Shown here one piece after another: positions 7,570 to 15,857 of a DNA stretch of 33,721 nt. The position numbers were made by a program, and so were the translations under genes. Source of the DNA: Myxococcales bacterium. GTDB lineage: Bacteria; Myxococcota; Polyangia; Fen-1088. The stretch covers positions 1 through 33,721 of the forward strand of contig PMBY01000463.1 of NCBI GenBank assembly GCA_003153875.1, read 5' to 3'. Position 1 is the stretch's first letter; every line of letters starts with the position of its first letter. Under the pieces are notes generated by a model. That model was not told the origin of the DNA and ran no database searches. It saw only the letters and a list, made by a program, of their open reading frames with translations.

Positions 7570-8289
7570 ATGCCCGTCGGCAGAACAAAGGCAATGTCTA
7601 GGGATCGCAGAGATAGTACCTCGTCGGCGCCTTCCGGTGCCGCCAACTTCCCGGAGTTCGTCGTCAAGAACACGCGCGAGTTCCTCGCCGGCTTCCAGCC
7701 TTCGGGTGGAAACGGCGGCGTGTTCTGTCCCACCCGCCGCAACGTTCCCGTGGGCGAGACGGTGGCGGTGAGGGTCCGCCTCGGTCGCCGCAAGCCCCCG
7801 ATGGTGGTGTACGGACAGGTCGCCTGGCGACGGCCGGGACGACACATCCTGAAAATCCGCGCCGGCATCGGCGTCGAGTTTCTGGCCAGCGAACGGGCCA
7901 AGTGGGAGTTTCTGCTCGATCTCGCCCGGACCGGCACCAGCGCCCACAGCCGGCGCCGCCATGAGCGGGTCCCGGTCGACTTGCCCATCTCCTGGCGACT
8001 GGTCGGCAGCCTGGAGGCGTTCTCTGGCTTCCTGCGCGACGTGGGTCGCGGCGGCGCCTTCGTGCTCTCGTCCGCCACCGTGGCCATCCAGGAGCGGGTG
8101 GTGTTGGAGATTGCTCCGCCCGGCGCGGAAGTGCCCATGGCCTTTATCGGTCGCGTGGCCTGGACGGGCCAGTCCGGCAGCGAGAACGTGTTCGGCATCG
8201 CCTGGCGTGCGCGTGATGCCGGAGGCGGCCGGCGAATCAAAGAGATGGTACGCAGGCTGACCGGTCTACAAAGCCCGTTGCGGGAGTAA
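7570..8289 (+). CDS. Two-domain PilZ protein
   Basis: A 239-residue cytoplasmic protein. Residues about 30-125 form a degenerate PilZ-like barrel (VAVRVRLGRR, VVYGQVAWRR, AGIGVEFL). Residues about 130-230 form a better PilZ domain: RRRHERVPVDLPISW carries the RxxxR motif, and RDVGRGGAFVLS stands for (D/N)xSxxG with Gly in place of Ser; strands MAFIGRVAWTG and FGIAWRARD follow. PilZ domains bind cyclic di-GMP; the first domain lacks the binding arginines. The layout recalls Myxococcus PilZ proteins. AAAGG lies 6 bp before the ATG. It converges on bamB with an 8-bp gap. Confidence 0.75.
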   Translation: MPVGRTKAMSRDRRDSTSSAPSGAANFPEFVVKNTREFLAGFQPSGGNGGVFCPTRRNVPVGETVAVRVRLGRRKPPMVVYGQVAWRRPGRHILKIRAGIGVEFLASERAKWEFLLDLARTGTSAHSRRRHERVPVDLPISWRLVGSLEAFSGFLRDVGRGGAFVLSSATVAIQERVVLEIAPPGAEVPMAFIGRVAWTGQSGSENVFGIAWRARDAGGGRRIKEMVRRLTGLQSPLRE

Positions 8290-8297
8290 CGACCCAA

Positions 8298-9455
8298 TTA
8301 CCAGCTCAAGGACAGCGCGTACAGAGTTCCGCTATTGGCGAGGACATAGATTTCACGTCGCTCAGCATCGATGAGGGGCACCGCGCACATTCCGCGGCCC
8401 GGATCGAAGACCTGCAAAAGCTGACCATTCGATCGATCCACCACGAACAGACCGGAGCGGCCACCGGTGAAAATCAGGTAGGGGCCCACTTCCTGGGGCG
8501 GGGTCAGATCGCCGGCCTGGGCCAGGCCTTGGCGCCATTCGATGCGTCCTTGCATCGTCACCGCGGCCAGGCCATCCCGCGGGGAAGCTATATACAGTCG
8601 GGTCGCCCCGGCCCGGATGGCCACGGCTCCCTCGACCCCCATGCGCCAGACCACCTCGCCGTCCTTGGCCCGCAAGGCGTACAGCCCGCCCGAGTAGGAG
8701 GCCGCGATCACTAGGTCATCGCGCAACACAGGGGTGGAATCCACGTCCACGAATTGGTCGGAGGCAGCGGCCAGGGAGCGGGCCCAGCGCAGTTCACCGG
8801 TCGCGGCGCCCAGCGCCACCAGATACCCGTCATCGAATCCCGAATAGATGACATCACCGCCCAGGCGCGGTCCCGCGTGACCGTGGATACTGAATCCCTC
8901 GGGCGTGTCGCGTTCGTACTGCCACCGCTTCCTGCCTGTCGCTGCCTCCAGCGCGACCACGCGATTCGCTGCGCTGGCAAAGTAGACGAGGGCAGCTCCC
9001 ACCTCGGGCTGGCGCTCGACCGCGCCCTTGCCTTTGTACGCCCAACGGGTGGTCCCGTCCTGCGGGTCGAGCGCGTAGAAAACCCCGTCGTCGCTGCCCA
9101 AGTAAACCTGCCCGCGCGCCCGATCAAAACGCGCCTCACCGTCAATGCCCCCGGCGATCGGCACGGACCAGATCAGGCGGCCGCTCGCCGTGTCCACTGC
9201 CGCCACCCGCCCCGCGCGCGAGCCCAGGATGAGACGCGAATCAACCAGAGCTCCCGTGGCACATTCCTCGGGCTGCGCTTCGCTGGCAGGGTAGGGATGG
9301 ATGACCGTGCGCCAGCGCATCTGGGCGACGCCGGCTGGATACTCATGCCTCGCCTCGGTCGCGCGATGAAGGGCGCCGCTTCCGCAGCCGTACAGCACCA
9401 GAAACAGGCTCAGCGTGCGGCCCGCACCAGCCGCGAGTTTGCGCGGAAACGACAT
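8298..9455 (-). CDS. bamB: BamB-like outer-membrane assembly lipoprotein (PQQ-type propeller)
   Basis: A 385-residue lipoprotein: signal TLSLFLVLYGC with lipidated Cys24, then a beta-propeller built of PQQ-like blades, seen as repeated G.....LDPQDGTTRW, VALEAATGRKRW, VALGAATGELRW, YALRAKDGEVVW, VVDRSNGQLLQVF and a closing TLYALSLSW. BamB helps the BAM complex insert beta-barrels into the outer membrane. The length (E. coli 392) and the neighbour, a YfgM-like gene 10 bp upstream, support BamB rather than a PQQ dehydrogenase. An upstream in-frame extension to 9650 lies wholly inside that neighbour and is spurious; the ATG at 9453-9455 gives the signal peptide. Confidence 0.87.
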   Translation of the reverse strand: MSFPRKLAAGAGRTLSLFLVLYGCGSGALHRATEARHEYPAGVAQMRWRTVIHPYPASEAQPEECATGALVDSRLILGSRAGRVAAVDTASGRLIWSVPIAGGIDGEARFDRARGQVYLGSDDGVFYALDPQDGTTRWAYKGKGAVERQPEVGAALVYFASAANRVVALEAATGRKRWQYERDTPEGFSIHGHAGPRLGGDVIYSGFDDGYLVALGAATGELRWARSLAAASDQFVDVDSTPVLRDDLVIAASYSGGLYALRAKDGEVVWRMGVEGAVAIRAGATRLYIASPRDGLAAVTMQGRIEWRQGLAQAGDLTPPQEVGPYLIFTGGRSGLFVVDRSNGQLLQVFDPGRGMCAVPLIDAERREIYVLANSGTLYALSLSW

Positions 9456-9465
9456 TGACCGCTCG

Positions 9466-10218
9466 CTACTGGTCGCCCAGCGCGGCCAGGCGGTCATCGA
9501 TCTCCCTGCGCATCGACGTCTTGGGCATCTTATCCAGGATCTCGCGCAGGACTTTTTCGGCGTCCTTGCCCTTGCCCTGCTTCTGCAACAAGCGCGCTTT
9601 GCCGAAGAGAGCGCGGTCCGCATAGAAATTCCCCGCCTGCTGGGCCTCAACGGCCATGCTGCTGTACATGTCGATGGCCTTGTCGATCTGGCCTTGAGCC
9701 TCGAACGCCAACGCCAGGCCGTCCTGTTCGACCAGGCGCATGCCCTTGTCGGCTTCGTCTAGCGCGAGTTGCTGGAAAGCGGTGGCCGCGTCCGCACCCT
9801 TGCCGAGGCGAAGCAACGAATTGGCCTTGATGAGCAACGCCCGCCGGGCAAGGCCCGAAGAACCGTGCGCCGCCACAAAAGCATCGGCCTCGGTGATGGT
9901 GGCCAGCAGGCGCTCCTGGTCGGTCTTGAAGCGCAGGCCCTCGCCTTCGTCGTCTGCCGGCTTGGTTTCCTCGGTCTTCTCGGGCAGAAGCGGCGCCAAC
10001 GCCGTCTTTTCGACGCGTGAGAAGGCCTCGGTTTCCCCAGTGGCTTGGTGTTGCTTCCAAGCCATGCTACCCCAGGTTCCGCCGCCTCCCCCCACCACGA
10101 TCACGCAGGCTGCGATGACCTTGCCACGGTGGGCAGAGACGCGAGAACCGAGTCTTGTCCAGAAGCTGACGAACTCGTCCGGTTGTTTCAACTCTTTGCG
10201 ATTGATGGAGCGGGCCAC
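9466..10218 (-). CDS. YfgM-like membrane-anchored TPR protein
   Basis: A 250-residue protein with a short cytoplasmic start containing a KQPDEFVSFW segment, one membrane helix at about residues 34-52 (VIAACVIVVGGGGG...), and a periplasmic part with tetratricopeptide-like helices (ALLIKANSLLRLGKGADAAT, GLALAFEAQGQIDKAIDMY, ALFGKARLLQKQGKGKDAEK). This is the layout of YfgM (TPR_21), a periplasmic chaperone-network protein tied to SecYEG and encoded next to bamB in E. coli. The GTG start at 10216-10218 has no ribosome site; a good -10 box sits 8 bp upstream, suggesting a leaderless mRNA. Family identity rests on layout and synteny. Confidence 0.75.
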   Translation of the reverse strand: MARSINRKELKQPDEFVSFWTRLGSRVSAHRGKVIAACVIVVGGGGGTWGSMAWKQHQATGETEAFSRVEKTALAPLLPEKTEETKPADDEGEGLRFKTDQERLLATITEADAFVAAHGSSGLARRALLIKANSLLRLGKGADAATAFQQLALDEADKGMRLVEQDGLALAFEAQGQIDKAIDMYSSMAVEAQQAGNFYADRALFGKARLLQKQGKGKDAEKVLREILDKMPKTSMRREIDDRLAALGDQ

Positions 10219-10226
10219 AGGGTGAG

Positions 10227-10255
10227 GAGATAACAGAGGGATAGGGTCGGGTCAA
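10227..10255 (-). promoter_or_regulatory. Candidate promoter of the yfgM-bamB pair
   Basis: On the minus strand TTGACC (10250-10255), 17 bp, TATCTC (10227-10232). The GTG start at 10218 is 8 bp past the -10 box, so transcription would begin at or next to the start codon. The -35 box lies inside a small palindrome GGTCA-AC-TGACC (10250-10261), a possible operator shared with the divergent barrel gene. Confidence 0.6.
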
Positions 10256-10277
10256 CTGACCTTGTACACTGCGGAGC

Positions 10278-10817
10278 ATGTTGGGCCGCCCCCTCCAGAG
10301 TCTGCTGACCGTGAACCTCCTCATCCTGTGCGCGGCGCCTTGCCCTGCGCAGGCGACCGGTGCGGGCGAAAAGCAGGTTTCCGCGTCGCTCGGGTTCGCC
10401 CTGGCCGGCGACCACAACACACGTCCCGGAATGCAGGCAGGCGTCGAGGCCATGATGGGGTTCACCGACGCCTGGGCCGGCCGTGCGGCGGTGAGCGGTT
10501 CCTGGCAGCCCGAGTCAGCCTCAGGCAGTCCACGCCACGTCACGGCCGTGTCCTTGGGCGCGACCTACTCGCTCGATGTGGTGCGCTGGGTGCCCTTTGT
10601 AGACCTGGGGCTCAGCCTGGCCGATCTGCGCGGCGAGGGCGCCAGCTCGCAGCGCATGGGACCGCAAGTGGGGCTCGGCGCAGAGTATCTGCTGTCGCGA
10701 CGCTGGACCCTGGCAGCCTTGGCCCGCTTCGACTTCTTCGCCCTGCGCCTGGCCGGGTCCGGTGGCACCCATCCCTGGTGGGTCTGCGCCGGCTTCCGCG
10801 TCGGACGGGTCTTCTGA
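10278..10817 (+). CDS. Small outer-membrane beta-barrel protein, unassigned
   Basis: A 179-residue exported protein: signal peptide through about CAAPCPAQA (residue 26), then alternating beta strands such as QVSASLGFALAGDHN, AGVEAMMGFTDAWAGRAAV, HVTAVSLGATYSLDVV, VPFVDLGLSLADL, GPQVGLGAEYLLSRRWTLAAL and WVCAGFRVGRVF. The last residue is Phe, as in barrel proteins recognised by BAM. About eight strands fit an OmpA/OmpW-size barrel. It sits on the opposite strand between der and yfgM-bamB. TACACT lies 7 bp before the ATG, so it too may have a very short leader. I do not recognise a specific family. Confidence 0.68.
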   Translation: MLGRPLQSLLTVNLLILCAAPCPAQATGAGEKQVSASLGFALAGDHNTRPGMQAGVEAMMGFTDAWAGRAAVSGSWQPESASGSPRHVTAVSLGATYSLDVVRWVPFVDLGLSLADLRGEGASSQRMGPQVGLGAEYLLSRRWTLAALARFDFFALRLAGSGGTHPWWVCAGFRVGRVF

Positions 10818-10826
10818 GGGGGTGGC

Positions 10827-12236
10827 CTAGCCAGCCTTTCGCACCGGCTTCTTGCCTTTGTGGGCGCGCAGGACGAGCCGCAAAGGCGATCCCTCAAACC
10901 CGTAGATGTTCCTCAGTTGGTTGGTGAGATAGCGGCGATAGGGCAATCCCACGGCCTTGGGGTAGTTGGCGCTGACGAAGAACGACGGCGGACTGGTCTG
11001 TGCCTGGGTGATGTAGTACAGGCGGACGTAGCTTCCGCCAGGCCCAGCAGGGGGCGGCCGACGGCTCACAATTTCCTCAAAGTGTTTGTTTAGCTCTGAC
11101 GTCGGAACTCGTCGACACCATTGACCAAACACCTCAGCTGTCATCTTCGGGATTTCACCAGTGCCACGTCCCGTGACCGCAGAGGTCACCACCACCGGCG
11201 CCCACGCCATGAAGCCGAGCTCCTCGCGAACAGCGGCAACTCTTCCGTCAATCTCGGCCCGACGGATGAGGTCGCCCTTGTTGACCACGATGAGCGCAGC
11301 CCGGCCCGACTCCTCGATGAAACTGGCCAGCTTCGCGTCCTCTGCCGTGGCTCCGTTCTGGGCATCGATGACCAGTGCCACGACGTCTGCGCGCGCCAGT
11401 TGGTCGCGCGCCATCTTCGCCGATACCGCCTCGGTCAGGGTGTCAATGGCGCGGCGGCGCCGCAGACCTGCGGTGTCCACCAACACGAACTCACGTCCCT
11501 GCCAGGTGAAGGGTGTGTCGATGGGGTCACGGGTGGTGCCGGGCTGGTCGTGCACCAACACCCTCTCCTCCCCGAGCAGACGATTGACCAGGGATGACTT
11601 GCCCACGTTGGGCTTGCCGACGAAGGCCAGGCGGATGGGCGCGCTGTCGCCCTCTATTTCCGCCGCCAAGTGGTCGCCCTTCTCGACCGGCAATGCCGGC
11701 GAGGCAGCTCCGCCCAAGGCGGCGACCGTGGCGTCAAGCAACTCCCCCACGCCACGGCCATGCGAGGCCGATACCGCGAAAACTTGGACAAACCCCAGGC
11801 GGAATACCTCGGCCATGCTTGGCTCGCGCGTCGCCGAGTCCACCTTGTTGGCCGCGACCAGCACGGGCTTGCCCGTGCGCCGCAAGAGCTGAGCCACCTC
11901 TTCATCGACGGGCGTGATGCCTTCCTTCACGTCCAGCACGAGAATCAAGACCGCCGCCTCCTCCACGGAACGCAGGGTCTGCGAGCGCATCGCCCCCAGG
12001 ATCCCGCTGGCGCCAGGATCCAGACCGCCCGTGTCGGTCAGCCGAAACCGCGCGCCGACCCACTCGCACACGCCATAGCGCCGATCGCGGGTGACGCCCG
12101 GCATGTCCTCGACCAGTGCCGGCTGGCCACCCACCAAGCGGTTGAACAGGGACGACTTGCCCACGTTGGGCCGCCCCACCAAAGACACGATTGGCAAGGA
12201 CGGATCGTCGGCTGGCCGGCGGCTTCGTCTGCTCAC
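10827..12236 (-). CDS. der: Ribosome-associated GTPase Der (EngA)
   Basis: Two tandem GTPase domains, unique to Der: P-loops GRPNVGKS at residues 21-28 and GKPNVGKS at 207-214, with G4 motifs NKVD (about 130) and NKGD, and a C-terminal KH-like domain. The switch sequence DMPGVTRDRRYG and DQPGTTRDPIDTPF are typical. Der acts in 50S ribosomal subunit assembly. The 469 residues fit the family (about 440-490). The start is GTG at 12234-12236, overlapping the era stop as GTGA, so era and der form one translational unit. It converges on the barrel gene with a 9-bp gap. Confidence 0.97.
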   Translation of the reverse strand: MSRRSRRPADDPSLPIVSLVGRPNVGKSSLFNRLVGGQPALVEDMPGVTRDRRYGVCEWVGARFRLTDTGGLDPGASGILGAMRSQTLRSVEEAAVLILVLDVKEGITPVDEEVAQLLRRTGKPVLVAANKVDSATREPSMAEVFRLGFVQVFAVSASHGRGVGELLDATVAALGGAASPALPVEKGDHLAAEIEGDSAPIRLAFVGKPNVGKSSLVNRLLGEERVLVHDQPGTTRDPIDTPFTWQGREFVLVDTAGLRRRRAIDTLTEAVSAKMARDQLARADVVALVIDAQNGATAEDAKLASFIEESGRAALIVVNKGDLIRRAEIDGRVAAVREELGFMAWAPVVVTSAVTGRGTGEIPKMTAEVFGQWCRRVPTSELNKHFEEIVSRRPPPAGPGGSYVRLYYITQAQTSPPSFFVSANYPKAVGLPYRRYLTNQLRNIYGFEGSPLRLVLRAHKGKKPVRKAG

Positions 12237-13246
12237 GTGTTTCCGTCCTGGTAGCCCAAACGCGCGATCTCGGTGCGCGAGTTGGTCCAGTCTTCTTCAA
12301 CGCGCACGTTCAGACGCAGATGGACCGGACGGCCGAGAAACTTCGCGATCTCCTGGCGGCCGGCCGTGCCCACGTCACGAATCATGGAGCCATGCTTGCC
12401 CACCACGATGCCCTTCTGGCTTTCGCGCTCCACCACGATCGATGCCTCGATGACCGTGTCGCCGCTGGGACGGTCGTTCCAGGTCTCGACCAGGACCGCC
12501 GTGGCATACGGCAGTTCCTGTCGCAGGCGCAGAAAGAGCTGCTCCCGAATCAGCTCACCGGCCAAGAACCGTTCCGTCCGATCCGTGAGTACCTCGGGGC
12601 CATAGAGCGGCGGCCGCTCGGGCAAAAGGCCCAACAACTCGCGCACGATGCCCTCCACGCCCTTGCCGCGGGTCGCGCAGGTGGGCACCACCGCAGGGAA
12701 GGCATACGCCTTGGTCCACCACTCGAGAATGGGAAGCAACTGGGTCTTGTCCTTGACCTTGTCGACCTTGTTGAGGGCCAGCACCGTGGGCCGCTTGGCA
12801 TCAGCCAGCCGCTCGAGGATACGCCGTTCGCCTTCGGGCAAAGCCGCAGCCGCCGGGGAGAGGGCGCTGGCGAACGCCTGCGCCTCCACCACCAGCAAGG
12901 CCGCGTCCACCTGGTCGATGGTGGCCATCGCCTCGCGCACCATGAAACGGTTCAACTCCGAGTGCGCCTCGTGCACGCCGGGCGTGTCCACGAACACAAT
13001 CTGCCCCTTGACCGGCCCCTGCCCTGCGCGTGGATCCGTGGCGGGCAACTCAGCCTCGCCGTTCCACACGCCCACGATGCGCGTGCGGGTGGTCTGCGGC
13101 TTGGGTGTGACGATGGCCAGTTTCTCACCGACGATTCGGTTGAGCAGGGTGGACTTGCCCACGTTGGGCCGGCCCAGGATGGCCACGGTCCCGGCCACGC
13201 TCAAGGCGGACTTGGAAAGCACGTCGGAGTCAGAAGTGTCAGGCAC
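12233..13246 (-). CDS. era: GTPase Era
   Basis: Binds the 3' end of 16S rRNA and promotes 30S maturation. The GTPase domain holds GRPNVGKSTLLNRIVGEKLA (P-loop), the TPKPQTTR switch I, FVDTPGVHEA (G3) and LNKVDKVKD (G4). The C-terminal KH domain has the family sequences VVERESQKGIVVGKHGSMIR and GRPVHLRLNVRVEEDW. The frame is open to 13522 but that part overlaps the divergent Rrf2 gene. I place the start at the GTG 13244-13246 (337 residues); TTG or GTG codons slightly downstream are possible. The start is the uncertain point; identity is not. Confidence 0.94.
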   Translation of the reverse strand: MPDTSDSDVLSKSALSVAGTVAILGRPNVGKSTLLNRIVGEKLAIVTPKPQTTRTRIVGVWNGEAELPATDPRAGQGPVKGQIVFVDTPGVHEAHSELNRFMVREAMATIDQVDAALLVVEAQAFASALSPAAAALPEGERRILERLADAKRPTVLALNKVDKVKDKTQLLPILEWWTKAYAFPAVVPTCATRGKGVEGIVRELLGLLPERPPLYGPEVLTDRTERFLAGELIREQLFLRLRQELPYATAVLVETWNDRPSGDTVIEASIVVERESQKGIVVGKHGSMIRDVGTAGRQEIAKFLGRPVHLRLNVRVEEDWTNSRTEIARLGYQDGNT

Positions 13247-13339
13247 TGGAGCGGTTGTATAGCACTGGCTCAGGATCGCTGTGGTGGTAAGCTCGACCGA
13301 GCGCGCCAGCACCCGCCCATTTCTCGACGCACTAACACC

Positions 13340-13368
13340 TTGACAGGCCCCCACCCTAGCACTATCAA
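13340..13368 (+). promoter_or_regulatory. Sigma70-type promoter of the Rrf2-metX-metW operon
   Basis: Perfect TTGACA (13340-13345), 17-bp spacer, TATCAA (13363-13368). The predicted transcript starts near 13375, giving a leader of about 40 nt with AGGA 8 bp before the GTG start. I could not recognise an IscR- or CymR-type palindrome beside it. Confidence 0.7.
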
Positions 13369-13413
13369 CCCGGTAGGATTTGCGCCCTTGGGGTTGCCAG
13401 CAGGAATTCAACC

Positions 13414-13860
13414 GTGAACGTGAGCCAGAAAAGTCGGTATGCACTAAAGGCCGTTCTGGAACTCTCGTTTCGCTTCGGACAGGGACCCATTTCGATCTCT
13501 CAGATCGCCAAGACACAGGCAATCCCGGCGCGTTTTCTCGAGGCCATCTTGGCCCAGCTCAAACGCGGCGGCTTTGTGGCCTCACGCCGAGGGAACGAAG
13601 GTGGGTACCTCCTGGCACGCCCCCCAGCCGAGGTTTCGGTGGGCGACGTTCTGCGAGTCTTGCAGGGCCAGCCACTTTCCACCCTATGTGCGAACCACCC
13701 GCAGGCCGAGTGCCCGCACGGTGGGGACTGCGTTTTCGTCAAGTTGTGGGAACGCGCCTGTACGGCTGTGAATGCCGTGTACGACTCGACGAATTTTCAG
13801 GAAATGACAGACCACTATCGGACCACTTTGCGCGCCAAGGCCCCCACCTATTCCATCTAG
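13414..13860 (+). CDS. Rrf2 family transcription regulator with cysteine cluster
   Basis: A 148-residue winged-helix regulator. MNVSQKSRYALKAVLELSFR and the ISQIAKTQAIPARFLEAIL recognition region are typical of Rrf2, as is the RGNEGGYLLARPPAEVSVGDVL wing. It has Cys92, Cys100 and Cys106 (C-X7-C-X5-C) plus Cys116, placed where IscR has its [2Fe-2S] ligands (Cys92, Cys98, Cys104); iron-sulfur sensing is plausible but the spacing differs. GTG start with AGGA 8 bp upstream. It leads metX and metW (47-bp gap), so it may autoregulate a sulfur-assimilation operon, as CymR-type Rrf2 proteins do. The effector is not known. Confidence 0.88.
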   Translation: MNVSQKSRYALKAVLELSFRFGQGPISISQIAKTQAIPARFLEAILAQLKRGGFVASRRGNEGGYLLARPPAEVSVGDVLRVLQGQPLSTLCANHPQAECPHGGDCVFVKLWERACTAVNAVYDSTNFQEMTDHYRTTLRAKAPTYSI

Positions 13861-13907
13861 ACGTCGAAGGCTTTTCCTCTGGCCGCTTGGACCTGATACC
13901 GACCCGC

Positions 13908-15104
13908 ATGGATCCCGCAAAGAAGGATGAACCGCGCACGACCCCGCCCGATGCTCCGGGCTCGGTCGGGTGGACGGAAGCGCAGACGACGTGTCTGGTG
14001 CCTGCGGACTCATCGCTGACGCTTGAGCTGGGCGGCAGTATCAGCCCGGTCAACGTCGAGTATGAGACCTACGGCTCCCTCTCTCCCCAAAGAGACAACG
14101 TCGTGTTCATCACGCATGCGCTCTCGGGGGACGCGCATGTCGCGGGCTGGGACCGTCGTGCGGTAGAGACCGGCCGCGCCTGGCGACAAAAGAAACCGGG
14201 CTGGTGGGACGCCATCGTGGGCCCGGGCAAAGCCATCGACACCAACCGGCTGTTCGTCATCTGCCCCAACGTGCTGGGCGGATGCTACGGCACCACAGGA
14301 CCGTCATCTGTAGATCCCTCGACGGGAAAGCCCTATGGCTTGCGCTTCCCCATGGTCACGGTGGGTGACTGGGTCAACCTGCACATGCGCCTTCTCGATG
14401 CGCTCGGCATCGAGCGGGTGCAGGCGGTGGTGGGCGGCTCGCTCGGCGGCCAGCAGGCGCTGGAGATGGCGCTCGCGTACCCGGAACGGGTGGAACGCGC
14501 GGTGGTTCTGGCGGCCAGCGCGCGACTGTCGGTACAAGGTCTGGCCTTCAACGCCGTGGGCCGCTACTGCATCCTCCACGATCCCAATTTTGCGGGCGGT
14601 GACTACTACGACGGCGAAGGTCCTGGGGCCGGTTTGGCAGGGGCGCGCATGCTGGCCCACATCACCTATCTTTCCGACGAAGGCATGCACGAAAAATTCG
14701 GCCGGCGATTGCAGGATGGCACCAATGGCCGGCGTGGGGGATTCGGCATCGAGTTCGCAGTGGAGAGCTACCTGGACTACCAGGGTCGCGCGTTTGTCGA
14801 ACGATTTGATGCCAACACTTACCTCTACGTCACGCGTGCCATGGACTACTACGACGCCGCGGCGGCCTGGGGCGAGGGCAGCCTAACCCAGGCCTGCCGC
14901 CGCATCCGCGCCAAGATGCTGATCGTCTCGTTCGACTCGGACTGGCTCTATCCCCCCGATGTCTGCAAAGAGCTGGCTTTGGCCCTGACCCAGGCCAATC
15001 GGCCCGTCACCTACGCCAACGTGCCGTCCCACTATGGCCACGACTCGTTCTTGGTCGAGACCGAGAAGGTCGGGCGCCTTCTGCGTGGCTTTCTGGCTCA
15101 TTAA
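13908..15104 (+). CDS. metX: Homoserine O-acetyltransferase
   Basis: Acylates homoserine with acetyl-CoA (or succinyl-CoA in some MetX-fold enzymes), the first committed step of methionine synthesis. Alpha/beta-hydrolase fold with the nucleophile motif GGSLGGQQ (Ser178), acid DSDWLYPP (Asp345) and HYGHDSFL (His378). Other family blocks: HALSGDAHVAGW, NVLGGCYGTTGPSS, and RDYYDAAAA-like AMDYYDAAAAWG. 398 residues, slightly longer than usual because of about 25 extra N-terminal residues. The frame is open upstream across the Rrf2 gene, but the ATG at 13908 fits the gene layout. metW begins 13 bp after its stop. Confidence 0.95.
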   Translation: MDPAKKDEPRTTPPDAPGSVGWTEAQTTCLVPADSSLTLELGGSISPVNVEYETYGSLSPQRDNVVFITHALSGDAHVAGWDRRAVETGRAWRQKKPGWWDAIVGPGKAIDTNRLFVICPNVLGGCYGTTGPSSVDPSTGKPYGLRFPMVTVGDWVNLHMRLLDALGIERVQAVVGGSLGGQQALEMALAYPERVERAVVLAASARLSVQGLAFNAVGRYCILHDPNFAGGDYYDGEGPGAGLAGARMLAHITYLSDEGMHEKFGRRLQDGTNGRRGGFGIEFAVESYLDYQGRAFVERFDANTYLYVTRAMDYYDAAAAWGEGSLTQACRRIRAKMLIVSFDSDWLYPPDVCKELALALTQANRPVTYANVPSHYGHDSFLVETEKVGRLLRGFLAH

Positions 15105-15117
15105 TTCGAGAGTTGCC

Positions 15118-15855
15118 ATGACGCAAAGGCCGCCGCCTCCCATCGATCCCCACCTGATCACAGACCGCAGCGTCGAACGTCTGCCGCAAGGTCTGTTCGA
15201 GCAACGGGCAGCCGACCTGTCCAGGCTTCTGGCCGCACGCCCGCAGGCGCCTGATCGGCCGCCCACCGTGACCCGTTGGCAGGATGAGATCATTGCGCGC
15301 GAAATCCCGAAGGGCGCACGGGTGTTGGACCTGGGCTGTGGCGACGGGGCGCTGCTGGAACGGCTGATGCGGGATCTCGGCGTCCGCGGCCAAGGGCTAG
15401 AGATCGATCCCGAAGCCGTGTTCTCCTGCGTGGAGCGCGGTGTGCCGGTCATGCAGACCGACGTCGACGAGGGACTGCGCCGCTTTCCTGACCAGGCCTT
15501 CGACGTGGTGGTCCTGGAAGAGACGCTGCAGACGCTCGCCAACCCACGCGAGATGCTGGCCGAAATGTTGCGCGTGGGCCGGCGGGGCATGGTTTCGTTT
15601 CCCAATTTCTCCCACTGGCGCGTCCTGGTCGACCTGGTGGCCAACGGACGCATGCCGGTCACCGAGTGGCTGCCCTACCAATGGTACGAGACAGCCAATA
15701 TCCACCCCTTCACCTTGCAGGACTTGCTCGACTGGTCGCGCAGCTCCGGCGTGCGCGTGGTTGCGGGCTATGCCTACGAGAACGGCGCGGTACGCACGCT
15801 AGGCACGGACGACAACTTGCACGCGGAAGAAGTGCTGATCGTCGTGGAAAAGTAG
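15118..15855 (+). CDS. metW: MetW-like methyltransferase-fold protein
   Basis: A 245-residue class I SAM-dependent methyltransferase-fold protein with the SAM motif VLDLGCGDGALLE (69-81), an acidic GLEID at the end of strand 2, and the family's FDVVVLEETLQTLANPREML, RVGRRGMVSFPNFSHWR and MPVTEWLPYQWYETANIH blocks, which are specific to MetW. MetW is encoded with metX in many bacteria and is needed for methionine synthesis, probably as a partner of MetX. It has about 50 extra residues before the SAM domain. It follows metX by 13 bp. It converges on the 13-heme cytochrome gene with only 2 bp between. Confidence 0.93.
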   Translation: MTQRPPPPIDPHLITDRSVERLPQGLFEQRAADLSRLLAARPQAPDRPPTVTRWQDEIIAREIPKGARVLDLGCGDGALLERLMRDLGVRGQGLEIDPEAVFSCVERGVPVMQTDVDEGLRRFPDQAFDVVVLEETLQTLANPREMLAEMLRVGRRGMVSFPNFSHWRVLVDLVANGRMPVTEWLPYQWYETANIHPFTLQDLLDWSRSSGVRVVAGYAYENGAVRTLGTDDNLHAEEVLIVVEK

Positions 15856-15857
15856 CG

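Noticed and set aside
13247..13522. N-terminal extension of Era by 92 residues
   Set aside because: It overlaps the divergent Rrf2 gene and its promoter and has no resemblance to Era.
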